A DNA stretch of 64,000 nt, taken from positions 1,840,613-1,904,612 of the forward strand of contig RPFO01000041.1 in assembly GCA_009746045.1 (NCBI GenBank), given 5' to 3'. This DNA comes from Mesostigma viride. Taxonomy: Eukaryota > Streptophyta > Mesostigmatophyceae > Mesostigmatales > Mesostigmataceae. Below the pieces are notes generated by a model. That model was not told the origin of the DNA, ran no database searches, and worked only from the letters and a program-made list of their open reading frames with translations. Both the position numbers and the translations under genes were made by a program. Shown here in pieces: positions 9,901-18,643 of the stretch (the first letter of the stretch is position 1; each line of letters opens with the position of its first letter).

Positions 9901-11855
9901 CATTCACCTGTCACCGCATCCTTCTTGGGCGCCACGACGGTCGCGGCCGCATAGTTGGATGTGGATGACCGAATGATGCCAGCAGCCTCCAGCTCCTCGC
10001 ATTGTTGCTGCACAAACTCCAGCTCAGCTTGACTCAGCCGGTGTTGTCGGCGAAACAGTGGCTGATCGGTGTCCAGCGGGACCCGCATCTGCCCACCATT
10101 GTAGCATCCCAGCTCTTGACTGCTGAATGCAAACGCGTTGCGCGCACCTTCCAGCCACTTGAGCAGCCTCGCACGTTGCTCAGCTGTGAGGTGCTCACAG
10201 ACGCTCCATTGATGGTTTGCTGCCGGGTCGCTTGCGCTCGAGACATTGTGCACAGCCACCGTGGGACCGCGCACGGCCGCCGACTGAAACAGCATGTATG
10301 CCGCCGCTCCCGGCGTAATGCCTCGCTCTCCCACCTGCCGTTGTGCCTTCGCCACGAGGAACTGAAAGGCCGGAGCCGCCGAGAACACACAGCTGGTGAG
10401 GAGCGCAGTCATGAGGATGACTGACCATACCTGGCGCCAGGTGTAGGACCACCCTTGGCCCCTGCCGCCTGCACGCTCCGCCTTAGGCACACCAGCCGGC
10501 GCAGCACCGGTGGGTGGAGAAGTTTCACTCTGCGCCTGTGCAGTCGCAGCATGGACGGGAAGTGCAACCCGCTGCACCCTCCGCACACCTTGCGCTGCTA
10601 GCAAGGTGTACCCCACCTGCCAGGCTGACATGGCCTGGCCAATGAGCGACCATCGCTCCACCTCCAGGAGCCCTGGGGCGGCGGATGCACCTTCGGCAAA
10701 GCCCATGCTTAGTTCACGAAACCCCGCGGGTGGCTGAACCAAGAGACCTGTGGCACGCTCCCACACAAGCCCCTTGCCCCGGTCACGATAAGCCTGGGAC
10801 CCTTGGTAACTGACAAGGGTGGGCAGTGCTCGCATGGGGGCGCCTGCCTTGTTGACGGGCGCGTAGGGTGCCTGATCATCGTGCTCCACATACTGCGCCG
10901 TGAGTTGACTGGGCAACACGACATCGACCGGTGGCAGCTCAATGTGGCTAGCGACATGCTGCATCACCGCCTGCGTAGAACCTTGGCCAGCGATGTTGGT
11001 CCAGAACGCGCGCAGCCGATGGGTATTCCCTCCCAGCCCGGCATTGTCCGACACCACGGGTTCCCCCAAAATACCCACAATGGTGCCCCAATCCTCCCGA
11101 ACAGTGGGGCTGGGACTGTCCACCGCCACTACGTTTTCAAATAAGTAGGCGGGTGGCACCTGCTGCAGCTGCTGGAGCTCGCCCACAATGCGCAGCATGT
11201 CCCAAAATAGGCCGCTCCTGCTGTCGGCAAGGCCCCGGCCATGCCCAGCCTGGCTCATGCCTTGGCACTCCCAGCCAGCAATGACCAACCCTACCTCGCC
11301 ATGTTGTGAGATGAGGCGGCGCAGCTGCTGCTGCCCAAGGAAGCGCACGTCATGAGTGCCCTCGCCGAAGACATCAGCCCAGGCGGATGGAGGAAATTGT
11401 GCTGGGTATGCTTGCGACAAGATAGCGCAGTGGTGCAAATATGCCGCCCTGGCTGTGAGCGATGCCTCCACCGCAATGAGCTTGCTGCATACCCCCCCGC
11501 TGCTCAGGAAACCGGCTATGCCGCCACCCATACCTGCGAACAGCTCCAGCACGACGGTGGCACGCCCGAAGTCCGGGATGCGTTCCAGCACCTCTGCGCT
11601 AAAGCCGGGGTACTGCGTGATGGCACCCGGCTGGCGCCGCTTCCCCCCAGCACCCTTGGGCAGTGCCTGACATGCCGCCATCACCCGTGCGCGCACATCG
11701 CGCAGGCGTGGCAGGGGCGCAACCTGGGCAAGCCAACTTTGCCTCTGCGCATCCCGCGCTGGCAACGCCGCAGGCAGCACACACCGGTGCCTATCGCGCG
11801 CGCGCTTGTCGCTAGCCGCTTGCGCCATGTGCACCGCTTGCGCGTCCGGCCACAC
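6942..11855 (-). CDS. Ty3/gypsy Pol with N-terminal C5-cytosine methyltransferase and C-terminal PHD finger
   Basis: 1,637 codons. Order (rough residues): C5-methyltransferase at about 100-430, with motif I LELFAGMGGG, motif IV GWECQGMSQAG (catalytic Cys kept), motif VI ENV and motif VIII THRLRAF. Reverse transcriptase at about 620-830 (SSLDLRSGFHQI, catalytic YIDDVIIF). RNase H at about 890-1020 (LYTDWSRVGLGAVL). Integrase at about 1180-1480 with an HHCC zinc module and a DDE core (WHVDLCGPF, VVSDQGGEF, NGLAERLVQT). PHD finger near 1575-1625 (CQICH...CDHCNCGWHLHC...WFCPVC). The domains appear intact. The PHD finger takes the place where many Ty3 elements have a chromodomain, so it may steer integration to modified chromatin. 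Confidence 0.9.
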   Translation of the reverse strand: MWPDAQAVHMAQAASDKRARDRHRCVLPAALPARDAQRQSWLAQVAPLPRLRDVRARVMAACQALPKGAGGKRRQPGAITQYPGFSAEVLERIPDFGRATVVLELFAGMGGGIAGFLSSGGVCSKLIAVEASLTARAAYLHHCAILSQAYPAQFPPSAWADVFGEGTHDVRFLGQQQLRRLISQHGEVGLVIAGWECQGMSQAGHGRGLADSRSGLFWDMLRIVGELQQLQQVPPAYLFENVVAVDSPSPTVREDWGTIVGILGEPVVSDNAGLGGNTHRLRAFWTNIAGQGSTQAVMQHVASHIELPPVDVVLPSQLTAQYVEHDDQAPYAPVNKAGAPMRALPTLVSYQGSQAYRDRGKGLVWERATGLLVQPPAGFRELSMGFAEGASAAPGLLEVERWSLIGQAMSAWQVGYTLLAAQGVRRVQRVALPVHAATAQAQSETSPPTGAAPAGVPKAERAGGRGQGWSYTWRQVWSVILMTALLTSCVFSAAPAFQFLVAKAQRQVGERGITPGAAAYMLFQSAAVRGPTVAVHNVSSASDPAANHQWSVCEHLTAEQRARLLKWLEGARNAFAFSSQELGCYNGGQMRVPLDTDQPLFRRQHRLSQAELEFVQQQCEELEAAGIIRSSTSNYAAATVVAPKKDAVTGEWTGMRMATDLRQLNAHTPMDRYPMPRVDDVLDRISPRVQFISSLDLRSGFHQIQVAEGDQRKLAFWGGHRLYEWVRMPFGHRNASAIFQRAMDQVLNGMPFAACYIDDVIIFSETFEQHLQHLEQVRMALARANLKLHPEKCRFAQRSLDFLGHQIIPGGRTPQAAKVEAIVNAATPTDVAGVRAYLGLAGYYRGYIPNFSTKVKPLTELLKKGAVWAWGPAQQRAIETIKAELTSAPILRQPDYAQPFVLYTDWSRVGLGAVLAQKDVHGKEHVVAYASRSNNTAEAKYSSYEGEALAVVWAIKHFRPYLFGRQFTLVTDHQPLQWLMTSANLTGKLARWAMIIQEYNMTIVHRAGVDHSNADVLSRYALATSEDRTGARAQGAEGPQGSVVFVNAAGPCDSESRWLSCSDAVAEFACYANPVRPAAFTPSQGVIFLPLAEDTLAQPVDPASMGCVVLHAAASHAIAVECCAGDVWLDGRVLERVQGLPASPAPADWTPTQRQAEQERVERRAVNYTWEGNQVYKLVGRRKLVVPPPDKRAALVAHYHERFGHMGANRTGAMVRGVYWWAGMKHAIARQVASCAECARAKARFNLDHHDKELMSLPIRGLFYRWHVDLCGPFELSTSGNRYVMVCVESFSKWLELIPLPDKHAATTATYFLDVIARYGAPAEVVSDQGGEFRGEFQELLDSCSIDHRHTSREHPQANGLAERLVQTVKQALRKWALQAARVATWDRELPWIAMGYRMSPQESLAQFSPYFLLFGRAPLLPSEVQEAHPQPIQWDDANEWLREVVARAATFKKVMPIAMNNLLIAQHRDTLRYAQRRGGKYMARRLQFHPGQYVFLRTQPQHTLDVTAGPTILRIVEIKPSGVAILEGADGSKTTDNVSNLSPCSMPHLARSIQPHTARRIRDAQCQICHRVDQPEVMLLCDHCNCGWHLHCLQPPLSQVPEGSWFCPVCIAAGFTNHAIQAATATLLLATQQRTW

Positions 11856-14800
11856 GCCCCCCCCCAGTTCTCAGCCGCATCCGGCCCTGGCTCCACCTCT
11901 ATGCTGGCGGGCGACACCACTGCAGCCACACACGCGTCTAGCGACACCACCCCCTGCGGGTTAGGCTCCGGGTCGCTGCTGCACTGAATGGGAAGAAGCG
12001 CCTTTTGCTTCCCCTCCCCCTGCCAATCACGGCGGTAGGTCGCAACCTCCAGCCAAGGGTCAATTATGAGCCCGAGGCGATACATGACGTCCATCCCGAT
12101 AAGGGCTGCATACCCACACCTGTCGACCACCAAGGCCGGCACAGCCACGCAGGCCATCCGCTTTGGGTCCGTGGGGTTGAGGATGACGTTGATCAGCATG
12201 GAAGTCATTGCATCGGGTCGCGCCGCTGGCCCTTTCCATCCCTCCACGAGAACGGTGCTGTCTATGAGCCCGCCGTTCTCACGGGTCGCACCACACATCT
12301 TGGCCAGCTCCATGGTGATCACGAGCGGCCCGGCTCCGCCATCCAGCTTGGTGACGGACTTTGCGCTGGGGCACACCATAGGGCCCCAACAAGTGCCGTC
12401 CTCGCTGATTGCCTGGAAAGCGATAGCCGGGGACCCATCAGGGTGCTTTGCCACCGTGACTGTCCTCGGCACCCGTGACATCCGCTCCTCGCGGGTTGCT
12501 TCCCGGGGCATGGTTGGTGCTGGGACGTCTGCCGGGGTTGCCGGCATAACTGGCATGGTGACCCGCCGCGCAGTTTCCGCCACCGGCAATGTGCGTGCGT
12601 CTAGGCTGTCGGCGCACCGCTGCAGTGCCGCAGCTGCTTGGTGCACCAACGTGATGCCCCGCTGCCCGCAGCCATCAATCACTTGCCTGGCAGAAAACAA
12701 GGGAGCATCAATCACTCCATCCACTGGCAAGAATGGTGGCAGCTTGCGCCGCTGCTCGGCGTCGGCGGGGTTCGGGTGCTCCAGCAGCGATGACTCACCG
12801 CCGGTTGAACCTGCCGGGAACGATGCAGGAAGCTGGGGTGGCCCCCCCTCACCATTTCCCGTGGTTGGTAGGAACGACGGCAATGCCCGTGCCTGCTTGC
12901 CTCGGGTAGCTGCCTGGACCTCGACGGCATGGATAGGAGCCCAGAACAAGTCGGGTTGCTCCACCAGCGTATACGCGTCATACGCTTCCATCCCCGCCGC
13001 CTGCCCACTCGGTTGGCTGGGTGACGCCGGCGCTGCCGATACCTCAGCTGCCTGCTCTGTTGGCGTGCTGTCGGCCGCCACCATGGCCGCTGCATGTGCT
13101 TGCACGGTCTTGGTGACCACTGGGTACTTGCACCCTGCCGGAGCATGGGCGGGCGTTCCAGCCGCGTGCTCCTTCTTGCACTGGGCTGGGCAGGCCCGCT
13201 TCACGTGATCTGGCTTCCCGCAGATCCAACATGCCTTGTGCGGGTCAGCCGTCGCCTGGCCGGTGCTGCTGGAGGCCGTGTTGTCGCCCCCCGCGCTGGC
13301 TGGCTTGTCCGCCTGCGACCCAAACTGCCGGCTGCTTGGTCCACCCCTTCCACCGCTGGACCCTCCACCGCCTGATTGCGCGCCACCCACCCTGTTACCC
13401 TTGTGCGCTTGGGCGACTTCTTGGCGTACCAGCTCCACTAGGTCCGGGAGACCCCGTGCCTGTCGCCGGTTGAATGCATGCACTTCCGTGCACAGCTGGG
13501 CCAGGTCCCAGTGACAACCAAATCTAGGTTGTGGGATCATGGCAGCTTTTGGACCCAACGCCTTGAGCCACTTCTCACACGCCTCCGCCTCCGTCCATGC
13601 CGGGACCTCATCCCGCAAGACCTCCAGGCGGTCCATCGTGGCGTCAGGCGACTCCTTGTCCCCCACCTTGAAATCATGCCACTCCGCCTCCGCCTTGGTG
13701 GAGGAGTGGGCGTACTTGGCGCGCAGCAGTTCCCACAGCTCCTCGGCAGGGTCGACGTCAAATACCACGTGTTGGTAGTCCGGCAAGCCTTGTTGGTCGC
13801 GCCTGTACCACACATCGGATCTTCCCGTCTTCAGCGCCACCTCATGGTAGCCTGTGACCCACCGCTGCACCAGCTTTTGCGTGTTGCCCGAGAAAAACAT
13901 TGGGATGTTGTCCATCTCAAAGGACTTCGGCAGCTGGTTATGCGTGACGATATACTGCTGGTGCAGCCAAGTCTTATATTTCCAATAGGCTTGGTTGATG
14001 TCAACAAGCCCACCGTCAGCAGTATACCTGTCCTTGAGCTCCACCTGCGCTTGCACCGGCATTCCCACCTTGGATCCCTCAATCGGCGACCCATTGTAGC
14101 CCACCGGCATGCTTGGCGTCCTTGGTAGAGTAGCCACAAACCTCGGCTCCAGCCCATAGCCTCGTTCCACCGTGTATGGACTGCCTCGCTGCAATCCCGG
14201 AATGATGCCTGGCCGCACCCACGGTGTTTGTAGCCGTGGCGTCGCTGGGTTTGTTGGTGCCGGCGCATGCGGCACGCCAAAAGAAAACCCAGTTTGTGCA
14301 CTAGGCATCCCAGGCACATGCTGCCGCGACGCCTGCATCTGTGGCGCTTGCGCCTGTGGCTGCACGGATGGTGCCTGCGACATTAAAGGCACCTGCGACT
14401 GCAACACCTGCGCTTGGGGCTGCCAAACTTGCGCCTGCGGCTGCAACACTTGCGGCTGTGGTAGGTGCGGCGCTGGTGTCAGCGTTGCTTGCGCGGTCCA
14501 CGTCGCGTGCAGACTTGCAATCTGCGCCGCCAACTGCGCCGTCTGCTGCTGCTGCAACTGCATAGCCAGCTGTTGCTGCTGCATCTGTTGTTGGGATTGT
14601 GCTACATGTTGCAAAATCTGCTGCAACACATCCGCACCCACCCCCTGGCTGGCACTTGGCCCCGGCGCTAGCCCGGTGCCTGCCAACCCGCTGAGCCGTA
14701 TCTGCGATGATGGTGTGATGGGAAGTACTGTTCCATCTTGAGGACCTGCCGCGCTGCCACCCAGCCCTCCGTTGACGACCGATGTGTCACCACCACCACC

Positions 14801-15054
14801 ACCAACGCCACCACTCCGATCGGCGACCCCCCCCCATTGCCCATCCCGGAACCCGAGGCTGCTGGTGGGACGAGTGGCCCATTGCCGTTGTCGCCAGTTG
14901 GCAAGGATGCCTGCGTGCCTGCAGCATCACCCTGCCGCGGTGCGCCATCCACCACCGTGCCTTGGTTGGGGTTGGCGCCCCCTTGATGTTGACCATCTTG
15001 GTCTGCCATCAAGCTTCGTGCTTGTGCTCTCGTGAGCACCGTTTCTGCAACCAA
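11681..15054 (-). CDS. Ty3/gypsy Gag-protease (frame broken at a C/G run)
   Basis: The main frame runs 14686-11681 (1,001 codons). A frame from the ATG at 15054 feeds into it if one base is lost or gained at the C8 run around 14827-14834, because the glycine-rich stretch then continues in frame. Features in order: Gln-rich helix near the N-terminus, capsid-like middle (YKTWLHQQY, FFSGNTQKLVQRW), a CCHC zinc knuckle (CWICGKPDHVKRAC), and a retropepsin-like domain with KLDGGAGP at the usual D-T/S-G site and ALIGMDVMYRLGL as the second conserved segment. It passes into Pol near the C-run at about 11853-11862, so Gag and Pol may be one frame or linked by frameshifting. Confidence 0.8.
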
Positions 15055-16554
15055 TCAGTGGGCTACAGAGTGAGCAGACGTAGTGCAAAATCAGTATGCA
15101 CCACAGGGGCCACCACTTGGCCCCTTCAACTTGCTGGCACCACACCAGATGCAAGGGCAAGGAGAAAGAAAACAATTGCCTGAAAGCTGAAAACCAATGC
15201 TGCTTCAGGACCTTCTTGCAAGCTGCCTGCCTTGACAGCCTTGCACAGCCAGCTTTACCTCTATTCCTAGTATTCAGGAAGAGGCCTCAGCCTTGACCAA
15301 GCTTACCTACCAACTCTCAGTCTAGCTCTGTGTGGATAAGACGAGAAGCCAGTGCCAACTGCACTTCTCAAAAAGGTGAGACCTGAGAGTGAGGTATGAC
15401 TAGGTTAGGCTTCACACTGTGTTCTTTGTTGCAAATGAAATAACGTTTTTATTACCAATACTCTACCTAACTTGGCAGCTCTGTTTCAGCAATGGCTGGG
15501 CTCGATGAAAGAAAGGAGGGCTGGCCACACTTGCCACGCACCACCATGACCAAGACAGAGTTCAAGGATCCACACAGAGCTACATCCAACGCCCTGGTGG
15601 AAACACACACTTATCCCAATGAATGCCTCACACTTACGCAATATCTTGCGTCAGCCTTACCACGTAGCCACGCTCAGTATCTGATCCTGACGACAACCGC
15701 TTTGTCGTCCATACTGCTTCAATTACACCAAAGCTACTCCGTGGCACTCGGCTTTGGTCAGCACCAAGACCTAAAAGTACACAAAATCCTAAGTCGTTGT
15801 CTGCAACGACTCCCTGTTCCGCATATGAAACATATCATCTAGCACTTTCTCTTTAGACGACAAAATCAACTAGACAACCTGGGTAGGCCAGAAATCCCAG
15901 ACGACAAAATGTCCTTGTCGCAGATCACTCCAGTGTCGACTTGCCGACCCCTGAGCTTGCCAAACAACTATATCACCAACCAAGCATGTACGACAACTAG
16001 CTGGCCCTGACGAGAAAAGCTGCCTCGTCGCATTCACAAAAGCGGCTTGCCAGCCTGCCGAATATCAATGCCAATATTGCACGACATTATCTACCTGCAG
16101 CGGACAGTTCTCGAGATCAATAACGCGCCAGCTTGCGTGCACGTGCATGTTCAGCCTGCACGATAAAGCATAATTGCCAGGCTGGCATCCTAGCTTGGTC
16201 CGTGTTGTAGTCCAGCAGCCAGTGCGTGCTGCTTGCCAGCGTTGGCACTGACCTCCTGGTGACGCATGTCAGTACCGCTGTCAACTCCCAGTGCTGCGCG
16301 TCGCACTACGGCGCATGCGTTGCTCCCGTAAGGCCCAAATGCCAAAGGCGTAACAACTCGCACACGCGCAATGCCTATAGCTGCCTCGCCTCGTCCCCCG
16401 GGCCGGCCGCGTGGCGGCCCCGCGTAAAGCCGATACTCGTGCGAATCGGAACGGCGCGCGACAAGTACATGTACGAATTCGCCCTGTTAGCCGGTTATTT
16501 CATCATTCGCGTGATAATAGAAAAATATTGTCCTGGCTGTTGCGATTAACTCAC
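15055..16554. other. Non-coding stretch upstream of the Ty3 Gag, inside intron 1
   Basis: No convincing coding frame. It should hold the retrotransposon's 5' untranslated region and LTR plus the remaining intron sequence up to the donor at 16554. No direct copy of it is visible next to the 3' end of the element, so the LTR limits are unknown. Confidence 0.4.
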
Positions 16555-16925
16555 CCGCATCCTTGCAAAAGAAGCCATAATACATCGACGATGTCGTACA
16601 CCGTCTCCACCTCGGTGAAGCTGCAGTTGAACATGCACGACTCCCTCCTCCTGCTCAACTCGGTTCCTCCTAGCCAGAGAGTGCGTCCGGCCGGCGCGAT
16701 CTTGCGATTCACGATATGGAATCGCAGATCCTTCAATTCGTCCCTTTCTTCCGCGTCCAAAGCTTTCCCATCTTTCGCCCTGACCCATAACCACTCCTGA
16801 TGCGTTATGACGCGGTTCACGACGTCATCCCACGACTCCAGCGTCCCGTCCTCTAGCGGACGGTGGTACGTTCGCAACGATACGGCCATCGCTCGGTCCG
16901 TCGGCGTTGTCGTTGGAGGGGCCAT
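16555..16925 (-). CDS. rtpR: RTPR exon 1
   Basis: 123 codons plus two bases from the ATG at 16925. It carries the typical RTPR opening: SLRTYHRPLEDG, WDDVVNRVI, APAGRTLWLGGTE, then FNCSF with C101 (partner cysteine of the active-site disulfide), VETVYDIVD and WLLLQGCG. A TATA-like TATAGATTATAA lies about 10-22 bp upstream of the ATG. It is the start of the gene whose remaining pieces lie up to 14 kb away. Confidence 0.9.
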
Positions 16926-17138
16926 GGTTCCGGGTTATAATCTATACAACGAAATGCACACGAGTGAAGTGAACGCGATGTCTATTTGGCGGGCTTATCG
17001 ATCGCTTTGGCCGCGTACACTTTGCCATCGATGATCGCCACCTTTACGCCTGGCGGACCCAGGTGACGCAAGAACACGGGTTTCGCCCCCTTGGGCGCCC
17101 TGGCTACAAAAAACCGTTCGGGATCGAGCATGCATTTG

Positions 17139-17344
17139 AGTTACGTTAAATAGTGCCGGAACCTTTTGCCGCCTGAGGCAAATCGGTCCGTAACACTATT
17201 TTGCCCGGAATAACCACTTCCGAGCACCCAAGTTAATTCGGCCGAATTAACTTGGGTGCTCGGAAGTGGTTATTCCGGGCAAAATAGTGTTACGGACCGA
17301 TTTGCCTCAGGCGGCAAAAGGTTCCGGCACTATTTAACGTAACT
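17139..17344. repeat. 206-bp perfect palindrome, variant P/P'
   Basis: Each arm is 103 nt and the centre is TTCGGCCGAA. Both arms carry variant P (TTTTGCCGCCTGAGG ... GGTCCGTAAC). Such a hairpin would be unstable in replication, and its perfection suggests recent formation or ongoing homogenisation. Confidence 0.9.
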
Positions 17345-17694
17345 AAAACCTGGCCTCATGGAGGGGGGACGAAGAGCCCGAGACATCCGCCTAGGCCGCT
17401 GAGCACGCACCACTAAATGCGCCGGAACTGCCTCAGTGAGGATTCGAACCCCTGACCTCCAAGGTGCACAGGTTTTAGTTACGTTAAATAGTGCCGGAAC
17501 CTTTTGCCCACTGAGGCAAATCGGGCCGGAACACTATTTTGCCCGGAATAACCACTTCCGAGCACCCAAGTTAATTCGGCCGAATTAACTTGGGTGCTCG
17601 GAAGTGGTTATTCCGGGCAAAATAGTGTTACGGACCGATTTGCCTCAGGCGGCAAAAGGTTCCGGCACTATTTAACGTAACTAAAACCTGTGCA

Positions 17695-17735
17695 CCTTGG
17701 AGGTCAGGGGTTCGAATCCTCACTGAGGCAGTTCC
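17695..17735 (+). repeat. tRNA-like 3' half with a perfect B box in the spacer (inverted copy near 17425-17465)
   Basis: The spacer contains GGTTCGAATCC, an exact RNA polymerase III B-box sequence, within GAGGTCAGGGGTTCGAATCC and followed by TCACTGAGGCA, which resembles the T-arm and acceptor 3' strand of a tRNA. No complete tRNA cloverleaf or A box in proper spacing was found, so this is a tRNA-derived or tRNA-mimicking segment, not a tRNA gene. The same segment is in every spacer of the related element at 52474-53694. Confidence 0.6.
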
Positions 17736-18600
17736 GGCGCATTTAGTGGTGCGTGCTCAGCGGCCTAGGCGGATGTCTCGGGCTCTTCGTCCCCCCTCCA
17801 TGAGGCCAGGTTTTAGTTACGTTAAATAGTGCCGGAACCTTTTGCCCACTGAGGCAAATCGGGCCGGAACACTATTTTGCCCGGAATAACCACTTCCGAG
17901 CACCCAAGTTAATTCGGCCGAATTAACTTGGGTGCTCGGAAGTGGTTATTCCGGGCAAAATAGTGTTCCGGCCCGATTTGCCTCAGTGGGCAAAAGGTTC
18001 CGGCACTATTTAACGTAACTATTTGATCGAGGCGAAAGGGATCTCCTTGTGAGATTGGTTGCTGGACGGATCCAGATGGAGCACGACCAACGAATCGTTA
18101 TTCTTTGTGTACGCGATATAGTCCCCCCTCATGGCTATGTCCGTCCCCAAAAAGTCCGCGGCTCCTACCAACCTCTTGTCATGTCCCCAATTAGCCGAGC
18201 TTCGACTCGTGACTCGAGACGTGATGTCGTACTCGTCGAGTCGCACACTATCGGGAACCACTTGGCCGCCACAGTCGGTGAACGTGGGCGCCGGTGCTGG
18301 CCCCGCGGGGGCCAATTGCGGCCCTCCGGGATTGACTTGCTTTTCCACGGCCGCGAGATTCTTAAAAGTGGACAGCTCGTCCTTATGTTTATTCAACCAA
18401 ATGGATGCTATGAACGCGAATACTCCGATGCACACGACCACGGCGATCGCCACGGCCATCATCGTCCTGTCCACTTTTCGGACTCGTCTAACTGGCACTA
18501 CATCGGGATTTGATGGGGTGGGAGACACATGTTCGGTAAATCCGATTAAGACATCACCGATGTCCGCTCCCGGCATTTGTGCGTCCATTTGTACGTACAT

Positions 18601-18643
18601 TTTACAATGATCTTTTTTTTATAAGTCAACCATATAGAATATC
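18601..18643. promoter_or_regulatory. Divergent intergenic promoter
   Basis: The 43 bp between the ATG of the minus-strand membrane gene (18600) and the ATG at 18644 contain a T8 run and ATAAGTC/CATATAGAATAT A/T-rich boxes. It must serve both directions. Assignment by position. Confidence 0.4.

Larger units (their letters stand above)
6900..15400 (-). mobile_element. Ty3/gypsy retrotransposon with methyltransferase and PHD domains (ends approximate)
   Basis: Gag-protease (15054-11681) and Pol (11855-6942) lie in canonical Ty3 order with reverse transcriptase before integrase. A purine tract (GAGGGGGGGGAGAAAAGTGGG) just after the Pol stop, at about 6921-6941, looks like the polypurine tract that precedes a 3' LTR. 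I could not find a matching LTR pair by eye: fewer than 200 bp remain before the intron acceptor, so the 3' LTR is short, truncated or lost. Two breaks in the coding frame fall at C/G runs. Confidence 0.8.
6717..16554 (-). other. RTPR intron 1 (9.8 kb, GT-AG) containing a retrotransposon
   Basis: The donor is TGCGG|GTGAGTTAA and the acceptor (T)10GCAG|A. Splicing joins codon 124 in phase 2, giving QGCGVGF, a conserved RTPR motif. Nearly all of the length is a Ty3/gypsy element in the same orientation as the gene. Only about 200 bp at the acceptor side and up to 1.5 kb at the donor side are left for original intron. Confidence 0.85.
2320..16925 (-). pseudogene. rtpR: Adenosylcobalamin-dependent ribonucleoside-triphosphate reductase (RTPR), whole split gene
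   Basis: Four pieces (16925-16555, 6716-6036, 5057-4622, 2856-2320) join in one frame to 674 residues, close to the usual length of about 700-740 for this monomeric class II reductase. RTPR converts NTPs to dNTPs using coenzyme B12. Every key residue is present: FNC (C101, partner of the disulfide pair), the thiyl-radical cysteine C350 in NPCGE, C361 in FCNLTEI exactly 11 residues later, and a C-terminal CPGGVC pair (C666/C671). The spacings match the Lactobacillus enzyme (C119, C408, C419, C731, C736). Two gaps have GT-AG splice borders. The third is a transposon-like insertion inside an exon that brings in-frame stops, so the gene is probably inactive unless that insertion is bypassed. Confidence 0.9.
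17139..18020. mobile_element. 882-bp modular palindromic element (hairpin-spacer-hairpin-spacer'-hairpin)
   Basis: It begins AGTTACG and ends CGTAACT, flanked by a 5-bp ATTTG duplication (17134-17138, 18021-18025). It holds three 206-bp palindromes centred at 17241.5, 17579.5 and about 17917, separated by two copies of a spacer of about 130 bp in opposite orientation (17345-17475 and 17684-17815). The whole block is therefore a palindrome of palindromes about 17579.5. No coding capacity. It looks like a foldback or MITE-type non-autonomous element. Confidence 0.9.
16982..18600 (-). pseudogene. Single-pass membrane protein gene interrupted by a palindromic element
   Basis: The N-terminal part (18600-18021) has a cytosolic-type start, a hydrophobic helix (MMAVAIAVVVCIGVFAFIA), then a Pro/Ala linker and a polar outer domain. 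It stops at ...ASIK because the insertion at 18020 supplies a TAG. The C-terminal part (17133-16982) continues in frame after removal of 17139-18020 and one copy of the ATTTG duplication, reading C-M-L-D-P-E-R-F-F-V to ...AIDKPAK and stop. Together they give about 243 residues. The family is not recognised; type II membrane topology is inferred. Confidence 0.75.

Noticed and set aside
11352-11987. Plus-strand ORF of 211 codons opposite the Ty3 Pol
   Set aside because: Shadow of the methyltransferase coding region on the opposite strand.
17690-17740. Functional tRNA gene
   Set aside because: Only the B box and 3' half resemble a tRNA; no D-arm, anticodon arm or A box in the right place.
17139-18020. 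CRISPR-like array
   Set aside because: The repeated units are 206-bp palindromes with identical spacers in inverted order, not short repeats with unique spacers; the setting is eukaryotic.
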